From positions 1-64,000 of the forward strand of contig QLIY01000622.1 of assembly GCA_003260075.1 (NCBI GenBank): a stretch of DNA of 64,000 nucleotides. The letters are read 5' to 3'. The DNA comes from Phallusia mammillata. Taxonomy: Eukaryota > Chordata > Ascidiacea > Phlebobranchia > Ascidiidae. A program made the translations under genes and the position numbers. Shown piece by piece: positions 45,902 through 58,800 of this stretch; the first letter of the stretch is position 1; each line of letters starts with the position of its first letter. The notes under the pieces are model-generated. The model was not told the DNA's origin. It made no database searches and was given only the letters and a program-made list of their open reading frames with translations.

Positions 45902-46917
45902 AGGAGTCTTCAGAGTTCTTTATTTGTGTAGTCAGATCGCGTATTTTCCTTCTTTAATCCTAAGTTGCTTACGTAGTTACACAGCGATATAACTTAATCG
46001 CAACAGTACCTTTTAATCGCAACAATATATAGACTACTTTGATAGTAAAACATACATACAAGACGAAGCGAGATAAAATGTTGTTACCAGTCACATAATA
46101 TCTCATTTAACACAAGAAGCCATGTATGGTAATGTAGTAATTTGAAACTTGTTACAACAGAATGCGTATTATGCCGTGTATCACACAAACAAATAGCTCA
46201 TGTTGGACACAAAATACGGTTTCCGTACCTGAAACGACAAAGACAGCCAAACATATTCGACTGTGTAGTACAGAATAATCTTTCCTGCAAGCCAATCGAG
46301 CGCTTACAGCTGCAAATATTGTCCCAAAAAGAATAAACAGGATGGACCAGCAGCAAAGGACAACAACCCAGACATGTTTTGCGTCCGAGAAGTCTTTAAC
46401 TGCAAATGAAGTTACATATTTAATAAACTTTACTGATCAGCAGACTTATAATTAGAATGCAACATTGCCAGCTGTCTAGTTATGGCTTTCGAAAATAAAT
46501 CAAACAGAAATATAGTTGTTAAATAATAGGTCTGACGTTGTCAAGTTAATCTTATGGCGCTTTTCGTCCACAACTATTTACACAATTTTAAAGAAGCGGG
46601 TTTTTACATGCTGCTTAAACAACCTTTTTTGTATTAACAAGCGCAACTAACATTAGTAGGCTATACGTAGGCACCGTATATGAGAGAACCTTACCTAAAT
46701 TTGTACAGCAAGAATTGGAGTTGCAAGCCTAAAAACATTTTTTTGACTGAAAGGTAGAAAAAAATGAAACATCAACTGACGCTGATGTAGTGATTGTTAT
46801 TCAAAAACATTGAGTTACCTGAAACCAGTCGTTTAACAGCAAAGCTGCAACAATGCCCGGAGCAGTTGGTATTGACAATATTGCTGAAATAAGCCGAAGA
46901 GTAAATGCAACGACCAT
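45138..46917 (-). CDS. Four-transmembrane protein 4TM-E
   Basis: Exons 46917-46819 (33 codons), 46728-46695, 46399-46229 and 45475-45138 join in phase to 213 residues. A second ATG three bases upstream (46920) would add one Met; the one used gives the family's constant 33-codon exon 1. Exon 1 holds TM1 and ends DWFQ. Exon 2 is ACNSNSCCTNL with the shared C...CC pattern. Exon 3 has TM2 (VWVVVLCCWSILFILFGTIF). Exon 4 completes TM3 (LLLLPALLIVATTF), then a His/Asn/Gly-rich loop of about 50 residues, TM4 (YTILGISFGLSLGVQLCMLL) and a short tail. Sequence identity to 4TM-B/C/D is low, but exon lengths and phases show common origin. Intron 3 contains a 97-base C run (G97 in the transcript). Confidence 0.78.
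45805..45901. repeat. Uninterrupted 97-base poly-C tract in 4TM-E intron 3
   Basis: A pure C run, the longer of two in the window. Being on the strand opposite the gene, it would be a 97-base G run in the pre-mRNA. The proline-rich frame across it (45684-45992) is an artefact. Confidence 0.97.
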
Positions 46918-46920
46918 CAT

Positions 46921-48154
46921 GCTATCTTCCTATTTACTTGAATTAAAACAATGATTTTGATTTAATCATGTCTACCTTTTAACCTCTGCTTCTACATATA
47001 CAAGTAGAGTTAAAAGAGTTGTGTAGAAATTTTAGCACTTGACTTTACTATAACTGGTTTTTGAATGCAAACACTGAAACTTCCCAAACAATTGATTTTC
47101 CTTAACTTTGTCTATGGAATCCTGGTCTATATAGACTAGCAACTAAGCATTTTTACCAAGACAATTAATAAGCACATTTTACCATCAGAGTCTAATTCTC
47201 ATTCCCTTTTAGGTTTTGGGACATCATTCTCCATCAGCAAATGTCCGAAACCACAATTAATTGCGCTGAACAAACTTTCTAAGCTGGGCTATGCATCGCA
47301 CGATATCGTGAAAAAACGTGCCAAAATTACATGACTCATTCACATTAGTAGCCTACACATCCAAAATTGCTCTGTGAAAATTCCGTTACACTTCAAATTT
47401 TGTCCTGTTTAATAGGGAGCTTATTTAAATTCCGTCACAAACGTTCATTTTGCATCTCAAAAGTGATATTGTCAAAACAACTTCTTAGCAGTTATACTTA
47501 GTTGAGATGTACGCTTAACTGCTTTTAAGTTTAATAAACGTCAGATTTATCAGAATTTTGTGACATATGGTGCAAATGGCTTAAAAACAAACAAACTTAA
47601 TCTAAGCTTCATACAATTGTATTTGGAGGGAGCAGTAATTAATTGAGCACAAACGTCCCAAAAAGGCTCCAGAAGCCTTTTCTGGTCACGGGTTGTCTTG
47701 ACAAACGCAATTGGTCCAGGACTTGTAACTTATGAAACTTTCCGATGTGGTGGGAAATAAAAATACAGGAAAGATGCTGCTTTTTACGTTTTTATATATT
47801 CACCCAACAACAGAATTTTCTTCGCTCTTTTGCCATTGTGCCCCATGTTTAATTGTATTTTGGCGTATTTTTAACCATAAGGTTATTGCAAGTTGTTCTC
47901 AGATTGTGTGTTTGAAATGTTTTTATAGTTATTTTTGTCCATGTTTTGCGCAGCACCGAATTACAATAGAATAGCCTACATATCCATCCCACTAACTTTT
48001 TTCAGTGCAGTTTTAACAACAAACAACACGAGCTGGTGGACATATAAAAAGCCCGACGTGCTCACTTTAGGTGATTTTCGTAGGCACGAAACAAGCTTTG
48101 CCTCTGTAATATTTTGTTAACTTGCACCTTAACAATATAATTAATAACGGCAAT
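46921..48154. other. Intergenic between 4TM-E and TRIP4
   Basis: AT-rich DNA holding the 4TM-E promoter and the TRIP4 3' end. The plus-strand frames at 47732-47974 and 47935-48120 overlap each other and show no domain. Confidence 0.45.
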
Positions 48155-51100
48155 TTAAATCTTTAGTGCTTTCTTAGCCGATCTGTGCGTGGTTGGGTCC
48201 AGTTTCCAAATTTTATGTTTGCCTTTTACCGGAAACTTTATGCGCAGCTCTTTCGGATTTTCGCAAACAAAAACGTACGGGGATCCCGATTCTCCGTAAG
48301 GATAAGCCCGAGCGTAATCTTCCTGCTCTAGAACGTCTTTTACATGCACACAACCTAAAAGGCACCCAACGGGGTATTCCGCTGGAAAAGGAGCCATTTC
48401 TGCTTCTGCAGGGTTTTGTTGTCTCCAACTGACTTCATGTTGTTGTTCTAATTGTTCTATCTCTTCCTTGGTAGCTGGCCTAGCCGCAGCTGCAATCCAA
48501 AGCCTACCTCTGTGTTTGGAATACCTGCATAGACAATAGAATTACATTAAAAACAAGAGGCAAAAAACAACAACACATGCATAGGCCTACACATTGAATG
48601 AAAGGTCATAGTATTGCAAACTGAATTATGACGTTTGGTATTGAACCGTCAGTCCTTATTAAAAAATGGTTAAACGACAAGTCACTAGTAAAAGCCTGTG
48701 CAATTTTCCAGAGGTAATGTGCTGAAAGTGTATTAGTGCTTTCTAAAAAAAAATTCTCATTGCATATATTACTGCAATGGTTCTTCTAACTTATATTGAA
48801 TAGAAGGTCTTTAAGTGGCATTCAACTCCACTGCAAGCAAGATTTATAGCCCTCATAGAACATAAAGTGGTGAACGCTTAGCTCTGGTTGAGCATACTTA
48901 GATATGGAGGGTACTTTTAATCCACGAGTAAAGTCAATAGTAGTAACAAAGGATTTTATCACTCAAATTTTTTTTGTATTTCCAACTGGATGCTGCATGC
49001 TTTTAAATATTATTTTTTTAAATGAAAAATCAAGAAGACTCACCAGCTTCTGCCTTCATCCTTTTTGATTCCACGAACTAGGAGTGATGCCCAAGGCTGG
49101 TGCATACTTAAACACATCCCAGGATCAGACATTTCAAGTAAGGCTGGATCCTGCAATCTGTTACTCATACCAGAAGACCAAACATTGTCTTGCTTCTGTG
49201 ATTTTTTCTCAAAAGGCTGACTTTGAACAAACATAGGTTTTGGGCCCTTGATTGTGGGGTTAACTAGACTTTCTGTGTCAATAATATTTGTTATGTAAGA
49301 TGGATCATCAATGGGCATCATTTTAAAGTTTGCATCCATAATTTCTACATCTTCATTGATATTGTAGTCTGCTCCATCATCTTCTATAACTCGACGCCCA
49401 GCAAAATCTAAGGTAACCTTAAAAAATGAAACATTTCATTGCATCATACATGGTACGGACCTATATTTATGAAATCACTTAATTAAGACTGCAGGCGCAG
49501 TATTGCAACGATGATGACAGCAGGTTTCTTTAAATTCCTAAAATAACCACTATATATATGCATGTTCTTTGGTGGTTCTTTTATCAAGTCATTTTTTGTC
49601 TGTGTCTAGTATTTTTGATGTAGGAATAAGCAGGTAATCTTACTGTTCAACATGATGTCTATTTGTGAGAGTTTTAATGCCAGTTTCTAGTCTTTTTGCA
49701 AATTACATTGAATTGTTTCATTTACACAGCAACCAACCTTTTTGTTTAGTCTGGAACCATGTTTCTTTTCCCATAATTCTGCTTCCTTTTTCTTCATCAA
49801 CTCTCGTTCTTTATCACCAAGCCAAATGTTTGTATCAGCAGCAAAATAGTCAGATTCATCATCTATGACTCTTGTTCGTTGAGCACATGTGCGATCATAC
49901 TTAAGCAAGCGGTTTTTGTAAGCTCGTGCTTTTTCCAAAGCCTTTGCCACATGGTTGTCATCTATAAAAATATAAATGTGGAATGTCATTGAAACTAGCT
50001 TTTTTAAAAGATTCCAATTAAATAAGGGAACTGAAGATGGACATCAGCAAAAAACAAGTCTTTATGATGTACTACAGACAAATACAGGTAATTGCAAATT
50101 ATCGAATAATTTACTTAGTAGGATCATGGAATTGTAGCCTAACACTTGTAAAGAAAAAAATTTTTCCATCCTAAAGAAAGAAAATTGCCCACCTAAATGC
50201 ATAAAAAGGATAAGCGCATAAAATAGTTGTTTGAATTAGTGAGGTGATTAAAGCCTATATTGACACAATTGTAGTCCCTATAATCCCTTTTGCTGCTTGT
50301 ATATTTTCCTGAACAGAGATATTATATTACAAACAGCCTTTTTAGATGACAAAAATATCTACTTGACATGCAAAATTATACATAATGTTTTTAATTACAG
50401 CTGGCTTAGTCATACACTTTTGCACCTTCTTCTATTTGAGAAGGACCTGGCACACTCATCAGCTTCTTGTGAAGTTTTTCACTTTTGTTTGAATGCCGAG
50501 CAAGTATTTCCTTTTCCTCTCGGGTGCAGACCAAGTTGCCACAAAATAAACATGGTCCTGAACCCTCCTGCTCACAAACAACTCGGCCACATTTCAAACA
50601 GTTGTTAACCAATCTGGAATTAGCAACACAATTTTGTGTTTATAGCAGTAAAAAATGGATGTTATGGAGTTGCTACACTACTTTTCTCAATATAATTTAT
50701 TTCAAAACATTTTCATACTTGTGTTTCTGTGCTTGACATTCACATGGATTTCTTCCAGGAATAATGACACCCTTGTTTGTCAGTTTGCCATCCTTCCCAT
50801 AGAGTGACACATATGTTTGTTTTTTCTTTCCTTTCTTTCCAGTATGAACATCACTTTCGTCATTTATACTAAAGGGATTATTCTTGTTTTTGGACATAGC
50901 AAGGTTTTTCCCTGGCATTTTTAACTCTGTGTCATCATCACGTTTATAAACCACCATATTTTCAGGAACTTGAATTTTTTCCCATTGCAACTCCGTTTGA
51001 CGTAAGAACTCGCGTTGCTTCGCATCCAGGCTTCTGTCAGTTGCATTTGCATCATTACCAAGAAGTTCAGTGACAAATGTAACGACGTCTTCCTTTTGTT

Positions 51101-51197
51101 TAAAAGACGAAACGTAAGCGCTGATGTCCGCAGACGATTCCTCATCTATTCCAAGAAGCTTGGTAAGCTCAATAGCTAACCAAGATTGAAATGCCAT
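48155..51197 (-). CDS. TRIP4: Activating signal cointegrator 1 (ASC-1)
   Basis: Five coding exons join in phase: 51197-50719, 50613-50426, 49961-49738, 49417-49044 and 48524-48155, giving 544 residues (human about 581). The N-terminal 150 residues match the family (LTKLLGIDEESSADISAYV). A Cys-rich zinc-binding region follows (C152, C154, C165, C168, C173, C181, C184, C189; text NNCLKCGRVVCEQEGSGPC). Then comes the conserved VIDDESDYFA segment and a C-terminal ASCH domain from about residue 399 (CLSMHQPWASLLVRGIK) to the end (KIWKLDP). Known role: subunit of the ASC-1 complex in transcription coactivation and ribosome-associated quality control. The exon 2 donor at GAAG|GTGCAA is chosen over a downstream GTGTAT because only it keeps phase with exon 3. 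Head-to-head with the LRBA-type gene. Confidence 0.97.
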
Positions 51198-52844
51198 TAT
51201 TAAAATAAAAAAATATTACGGTGGACAAAATTTAGCCTCTATTGAAGGCAAGGCTTAGTTTTCATGTAACAAACTCAACTAAAGTTAGTACCGGTATAAT
51301 TGCACCATGTTGCGAAACCTACGAGTGCATTTGCCTTTTAGTCTTGTTTGCAAACAAATGTTTAATTACCATTATCATGTTCACGAAAATAATATTGTTT
51401 ATTTTACCATACAAAAAATGTATGTAAATTTAAACAAAACGGTTTGATAATATTTTATCATGGTAAATAATTGTAATTTTGAGATCTAAATGCTTTGGAT
51501 GTCATTCATACGCTTTATTTTGAATTGTTTTTGATTAGTATGTTAACATTGTTCTGGTAAACCGAGGGCACAATTATTTTGCGAAAATTGGGGAATTACC
51601 CTCTGTGCAAACTAAATTCATACCAAACGAAATTGTTTGTTTTATTTTTTTGCAATTTTGGGTCAAATATTTGACAAGTTTAGTGACGGTTAATGTTTTT
51701 GAGTTATTGGTCCGTGTTTCAGGAATTAAAATTAAATTAATTAAATGGTTTAAAGAAATGTCCACATAGTGAAAAATGCCAAGATACTTGTGGAACATCG
51801 ACAGATACAATTTTAAACAAACGTCCACAGATATTAGTAATAACCTATAAATTTAATGTATTTTTTTTCAAATATGTATAGCACACAAATTGTTTGTCAC
51901 GTGAAAAAAGACAACAGCTTCACGGTTAAATGAGCAACAAAATTTTTAATCCGTTACTTTGGGATTCGACATTCCTCTCATTTGCTTTGTATTTTGCAGC
52001 TTTTCTCAGCGTTTACGAAGTTATTGTAACAAGAGCCGATTTTGAAATCATTTATTCTTTTATTGATATTTATGACTCATAACAACGTTTAAGTTAACAA
52101 CCAACAAATATCTGCTGTTGCGGAATTAATTTAATACAGACAAAATGCTTGTTGATGTGTCGTGGATTTTGCCGAACTGCAGCTTGTGTATGTTCCGTCC
52201 AAAATAAATGATTTGAAAAAGTGTAGCCGTTTTTTTATGTTTTTGAAAATTGATTGCAGAGCAGACTGTTATCTCGTTTTGTTGCAGTAAATAAAAGCTA
52301 TTATTGGCGTGTTTTAAACCTATGATTTTAAGTGTTTTTCTGTAGTGTTTGACGAGTCGTATGCTTGTGTCACATGATTTAAACATGTTGTAATTTGGTC
52401 GAAAGTAATGCAAAAATTTTGAATGTAATGTTCTCATTGGTTTTGCTTGATACATATCTGATATCTTTATCTATAACATTGGTTCATACTACGTACCGAC
52501 TACCGACTTTCTGTCATTGAAGCTCGTAAATTGAAAATACATTTTAAATTAAAATAAATGTAATATTCCCACATCATCAAAAAAGGTGGTGTGCTGATCT
52601 AAATGTTATATTTATGAAGTGAAATGTACCAGACCTTGTAAATAGGCTGAAGTAATTATTTTTTTAGGATCTTTTGTACTTGCATCATAGTTTGCTTAAA
52701 GATAGCAAATTATAAAAAAACAGCTCACCTACTCTATGCTTTGTAGGAATATTGGAAGAGTGTTTTTGAGTTAGGTTGGCTGCAGTGCATAGCAACAATT
52801 GATGTTGACTGTTTAGTACATTGCACAACCACATATTGGTAGAA
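51198..52844. promoter_or_regulatory. Shared upstream region of TRIP4 and the LRBA-type gene
   Basis: The 1.65 kb between the two divergent start codons must contain both promoters, but I cannot place core elements. The minus-strand frame 52455-52126 (109 codons) has no family resemblance and is left out. An acceptor-like TTGCATCATAG near 52690 may bound a 5' UTR exon of the plus-strand gene. Confidence 0.45.
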
Positions 52845-55800
52845 ATGGATTCAGCCAAACCCGATGAAGGTTCAGAAACACCTGATTCAAATTCAGAGGT
52901 AAACAAATCTGGGGAACCACAACCTCAAGAAAAAACTGAAATCCCACCTGTGGAAGAAAATGCAGAGAACCCAGTGTCTGAGGAAAAAACGGAGGAACCC
53001 ACAGTTGAGAACGAAGTTGAAGAAATAAAATCTGAGGATACCACAGAGAAACAAACATCTAAAGACGCAACAGTGAAACCAAATGTGACTATTCCTAGTG
53101 CCTCTGAGGTCGGATCTCTTGCAAAAACATCTAAAACAAAGTTTGAGATCCTAAACAAGTTGATTAAAGCTGTTGAAGTATCAGATAGAGATGTTGTTGA
53201 TGCTGTTTTCAACCTGGTAAGACATATTTTCTTTGTTTCAATTGTCAGTTGTTAACCTTGGCTAGAACTTAGTTCCCTTTCTTGAAGGGGCACATTTTGT
53301 TTTCGTTCGCATTGTTTTTTGTTTGTATCTCTGGTTTGTTTCGTCCTATTGGTCAAGAAAGAGTGTTTCCGTTGTAAGCCTTAGCTTGAACCTTGTTGAA
53401 ACATATAAATCTCACTTCTAGTAATGTTCAATCTAGGACAGCAACATTTGCCAGAAAATTCAAACTGCCAGAAAACATTAGTGCAATTGCTTAGAATTTA
53501 CCTAAATGCGATGCATAACATATGATTAATTATCTGCCCCATTCTTAAAATTTGTTTGATAAACCAGACAAACATATTTTTACATTAGATTAATATACTA
53601 CATCTACCTTTTTGCCTCAAAGTTATAATATATTTTCACCTGTATTAATATGTATGTTTCGATAGCTTACAATAATTTTTCACTATCCATCAAGTATTAT
53701 TGCTTGAGCATGTCACAAGTGGAACAAATGTATTGTGATCTTAGACTGGTGGTTTTAGGCAGTTCAATAGAGCATAAAATTACCACAATAGGAATTTCAA
53801 CATGGTTCACTCAAGATTTTCTGGCATCAGTGATTATTATCTTGTATTGCTTGACCTTACAAAAACTTATGTGTCATAAATGTTTTTATAAAATGACACA
53901 TATATAACTTAGGAATAAATACCATTTAGACAAAACATACTTTATTTCATACAAACTTTGACAAGCAAACTTTTTTATGAAGTCTTACAGATAGCTAAGT
54001 AATCTTTTTCTATATTTGTATTCATAGCTTGTTGGAGGTGACTTCGATCTTGAAGTGAACTTCATAATACAAGATGAGCAGTGCATTATTTATATGCTCG
54101 AAACTATGGAACATTGCTCGGCACAATGCAAGGTAGATCTCTCTTTTATCAATACACCTGGTATAAAGTGAAACCTTAAAACTACCAAAGACACTTTCAA
54201 TGTGATTTTAAACTTTACATTCAAAGTTAAACATAATAGCATTGCAGATGATTGTGGTTAAATTACATCTCCAACATGTCAAGCTTTTTTTGTGAATAAC
54301 CAAACTGTTTTCTTGACTATTAAGGAGCTACAATTGGGCATTCAGTATGGAATAAAACCTAACTTGTGATTAATCGAAGTTATCTGCATCGTTATAGACT
54401 TTAGCTTCTTTTATAATAATGTGTTTCATTTTGTTTACTTTTTTATGTATTTTTGTTAGTTCATAATGTATGTGTTTTGTAGGCTGAGATTTGGAGCAAG
54501 TTCAAAGGGATCTGTCGAAAAAGCTATAGAAATCTGCAAGCCTGTGTGGAAGTTGGACTTGTTCAGAGATTGCTGAGCATTTTGGCAAATGCTGATGATG
54601 TTACATCAGGTATATTGTGTTATTTTTCAGAGTGAATTTCTCAAAGGAATGATCTAATGTTGCTGCCCAAAACACCTCTAGTGGTGTATTATTAGTTTAG
54701 ATGTAGACCCATGAAACTTGGGCAGTTTATACAATATGACACTTAAAAAAATATATACTACAGTTCCCTCACTAGCCCACTTAAACATGTCCAGCCAAGA
54801 TCCTAGATACAAATCTTCCTCTTTTGGGTGGATAAAATACTTTTTCAGATCTGTCATATTCACCAACTTTAGCCAAGTGTGATTTTTATCCAAAACAAAT
54901 ATGTCAGTTCTAGTATTATAAGCTTAAATCGCAGACAATGTATTTTAATGTGTAAGCAACAAACAAGCTTGATTTATTTGTTTCTTTGATTTCAGAGCTG
55001 ATAATTGATATGTTGTCCCTGCTGATGAGCTACAATATCAGTGTAAAGGAATTGAAACAGTTGCTAAGCATGCTGAAAGGAGAAAATGGAAAATGGGTAG
55101 GATATATTTTTAGAAAATGTATATTTGTATATATATTTATATTTGTTATTTGTGTTATTTGTTAAAATTGTAAGAAATTTCCAACAAAAATGCATCTTTT
55201 GCAACATCTTTTGGTAACTCACTCTCATTTCAAGCATGTATGTGAGTGACTGAGACTGGTATTTTTTCATAAATGGAGCATGTATGTTCTAATCAGGGAG
55301 TCAAACCGCTTGTCATATGGGTTCAGGTTCGGTTCGGGTATACTTTGTTTTGGGTTGGGTTCGGGTTTTTTAAAATGTATAATTTTGTGTTCGGGTTTGT
55401 TCCGGTTCGGGCAAATTACTCGGTCCGAACCAGTTTGCGGTTTTTAAGCCAGTTTAAATCCCCTTTTGTTTGATTTTAATTTTACCAATCATCTGCATGA
55501 CGTTATCATACTTCACAAGAAGTTCGACCGTTCATTGCGGAAAACTTGCAAATTTGTCAGTTTTGACAGCTGTTATCTCCCGTATATTCTTCATTGCGCT
55601 GTTTTGGAAAAAAATACAAAAATTTTATGAGAATATATGTTTTGTGGTTTGGTTCCTGTTCAGGTTCAACACCAAATATAATATAGGGTTCAACTCCGGT
55701 TCGAGATTTTAGGGAATCGTATTTTGTGGTTTGGGTTCGGTTCGGATTCGACTCGCTGGTTCTAATAGTCAGAATATACGAAAAGAATAATGGAATTTGG

Positions 55801-58800
55801 AATATAAAGCAACCCTTTTTACTTGTGATTATTAAGTTTCACTTATTCCTTTATAATTACTTGTGTTTAACTTTAATGCCATGATAAGCCACGCTTGATA
55901 AAGGTATTTATATAACACATTAAATTGTTTCTGATTTATTTATAAATTTATTGTCACTTATTGCAAAATATACCATGCATTTTGAGTAATAAAGGTTTAC
56001 ATGCTGAAAACTTTGTTTTGTTGCAATGCAAAAAAACATCTAAATTGGTCTTAAAACCTCAAGCAAGAATTTTATTTTCTTCCAGCCACCCCATGCTGTG
56101 AAACTACTAGGCATTCTTCAGTCAACCACAGAACGACATGGACCAGATTGTTTCTTCAACTTTCCTGGCAAGAAAGATGCTGCCATAGCACTTCCCCCTC
56201 TCAAGAGCTGGCCATATGCAAACGGCTTCACGTTTACAACTTGGTTTCGAATGGATCCTCTTAACAGTCTTCGAGTTGATGTCGATAAGCCATATATTTA
56301 CTGGTAAGTACGTGATTCGGTTCTGCATCAAAACTGTACTTGGTTGGAAGTCCTATACCACATAAACATGCAGTTTTTATCTTCCTGTTTGTCATAAACA
56401 GTTAATATTGTGTTGCATCTGTGGCGTAACGTTATCATTGTTTTGGTTGATGTTGACATTTTGCAACAAGAAAAAAAGGGTATGTTAAAATGTTAGTATT
56501 ACTAAGTTCAAATATTTATATTTCTTGAAATATATAAATGTTTTGAATGCAAAATTCGAAACCTAACTGGTTTGAGTTCTAATGATGACCTATGTTTTTT
56601 CAAACTAGTAGGTTCAATTTGTTTGCCAAGTTTCATACAAATACACATATCACACAAAACAATTAGACATAATAATCTTAAAAAATGCAACACTTGTGTC
56701 TGCAAATTTTGTTTCTAGTCAAACCCTTAAAGAGAAAGACAACCTTGTTAACATTGGCAAGAACATTAATTATTCATATCTACCTATTTTCCACCTGCCT
56801 ATATTCTGTTTATTTGGTTGGTTACGCCCATTCACACATATTACAGGCAAATTGACTTGAATGGTCTTTCCTTGCCTGTTTTGCACCTGCTCAGGGACAA
56901 TCAACTTGCCAGACTAAACAGCATTGATTTGTGTACTGTTGTGTTAGTGAGTGTGACATGTGATTAACATTTCAAACATGCTTGTCACAATTTTATGTTG
57001 ATTAGATGATCACACATGCCCATGACATGATAAATTACTGTGCTGTATTTGTATGTTTAATTTTGAAAAAAATATTGGCAAAGTTGTATTAAACAAGTTG
57101 ATCACTCGAATTTGTAGTTGTACTTTAATAACCAATATTTAACAATTGCTAAAACGAGCAAGTTTAATTTTAAACAGAAAACCAAAAAATAAAGGTGTAA
57201 GTCTTCAGGACTAGATACATTTATTTGTATTGAAATTCAAATTGTTAATTTAAAATGGGTATAAAATGAATTACGGCCACAAGAATTGTACTACTTGTTG
57301 ATAATGGCTCCATATAATTTCACAGTTTCCGCAACAGCAAGGGAATGGGATATTCAGGACATTTTGTGGGCAGTTGTTTCATCGTCACAGTGCTGAAAAG
57401 CAAAGGAAAAGGATTCCAACATTGCCTGAAATATGAATTCAAACCTAGAAAGGTAATATATATAAGTTATGGATGTAACATTGATGGTTGTATTCACAGC
57501 ATACAGGAACTAATATGGAAATTGAGATGTTTTTATGTAAACAAGCTCTTCCCAATTTGACATCACACGCCTCTTAAGTGTTTCGTCTTTTATAACAGAC
57601 TCTACAATGCTTTCAATAGCCACTACAAAGTATAATAGGTTTGGTCTTTGCCCAGGCTAGCTTTACACTGATTGCCAAACAAACCCTTTTTTTAAATAGT
57701 CTGACACAAGGTGTTGATTATTAAATTCTTGATTAAGCATATAATATAGCATATTATGCTTTGTTAGCAACACATTTCAAAGCACTTAAAAATTTGGGTT
57801 ACACAGCAATCATGCAGATTTTAGGTTTTCAAATTTTATTGGCCAGCATTCATATTTAAACTACATTTTCATCCACCTTTATCGACAATTTGAACAAAAA
57901 TCAATGGATCAATTTTTCCCCTACAAACTGTTTTATTATTTGAAAGAGAAATTTTTTATTGCTTAGACAGCAAACAATAATTATATATAATATTGGACAA
58001 GGAAGTAATGGTTTTTTTGAAACAATCCTTTTATTAAAGCATAAAAAGATAAAATGTGATAGGTTTGAAAACATATTTGATGTACATTAGTATGTTGTAT
58101 ACCAAACATGTGATTATTATGTGGCATGCACTGTAGGTGGTATATTTTAACCAAATATATATTTCTAAAGTTTTTTTTGGAACAGAATATACTACTATTA
58201 CTCTAGATATGTTTGTGTGTTGGAGTTGAAATTCTAAAATATGCTACTCAGAAAACCAAACTTATATTAAACTTGCAGAAAGAGTACCAAATGTCATTTG
58301 TCAAGAAACCAATGTAAAACCTAATTACTCTTGTCATGTCCAAGTCTTGTTAACTTGGCTCTGTAACCAGACAGGTAATATTGATTAAATTAGTGAATGC
58401 CACAATCAAGGCCTATCAGCATTTTAACTAGGTCTACAAGTGTTTAAAATCACATATTGATTTTGTAGGTCTGAAAATTGTTTTCTGTAAAACTTCTAAA
58501 GCGCCCTATTGTTGTTTTACTAATGAGGAGTTCTGAAACCTGACTGCAGAAATTTTAATTAGATCACTTTTTCAAATTATAATAAACCTAAATCCACTTG
58601 CAAAAAAACACTTCATCTTTACGTAACGGTGGTGTAATTGAGAATGGTTGTAACTTTTTACAGTGTGAATTAGTCTTTGCAAAAAAAGTTTTGCTTAAGT
58701 TGACGATATATGACAAAGAGACTCAACAAAAAATGTGTAGAGGGTGTTTTAGAAGGCTCTTGACCTATCAAAAACAGTTATTTACCAAAAATTGTATTCA

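Noticed and set aside
45684..45992. Poly-proline open frame
   Set aside because: Translation of the 97-base C tract inside a 4TM-E intron.
50406..50425. Downstream donor GTGTAT for TRIP4 exon 2
   Set aside because: It gives phase 0 and breaks the VIDDESDYFA exon; the GTGCAA donor keeps the frame and matches the family.
52126..52455. 109-codon minus frame in the TRIP4/LRBA-type promoter region
   Set aside because: No family resemblance, biased composition, and lies in presumed promoter DNA.
52925..53212. Minus-strand Ser/Thr/Val-rich frames opposite exon 1 of the LRBA-type gene
   Set aside because: Complement of a Glu/Lys/Thr-rich coding exon; a typical antisense artefact.
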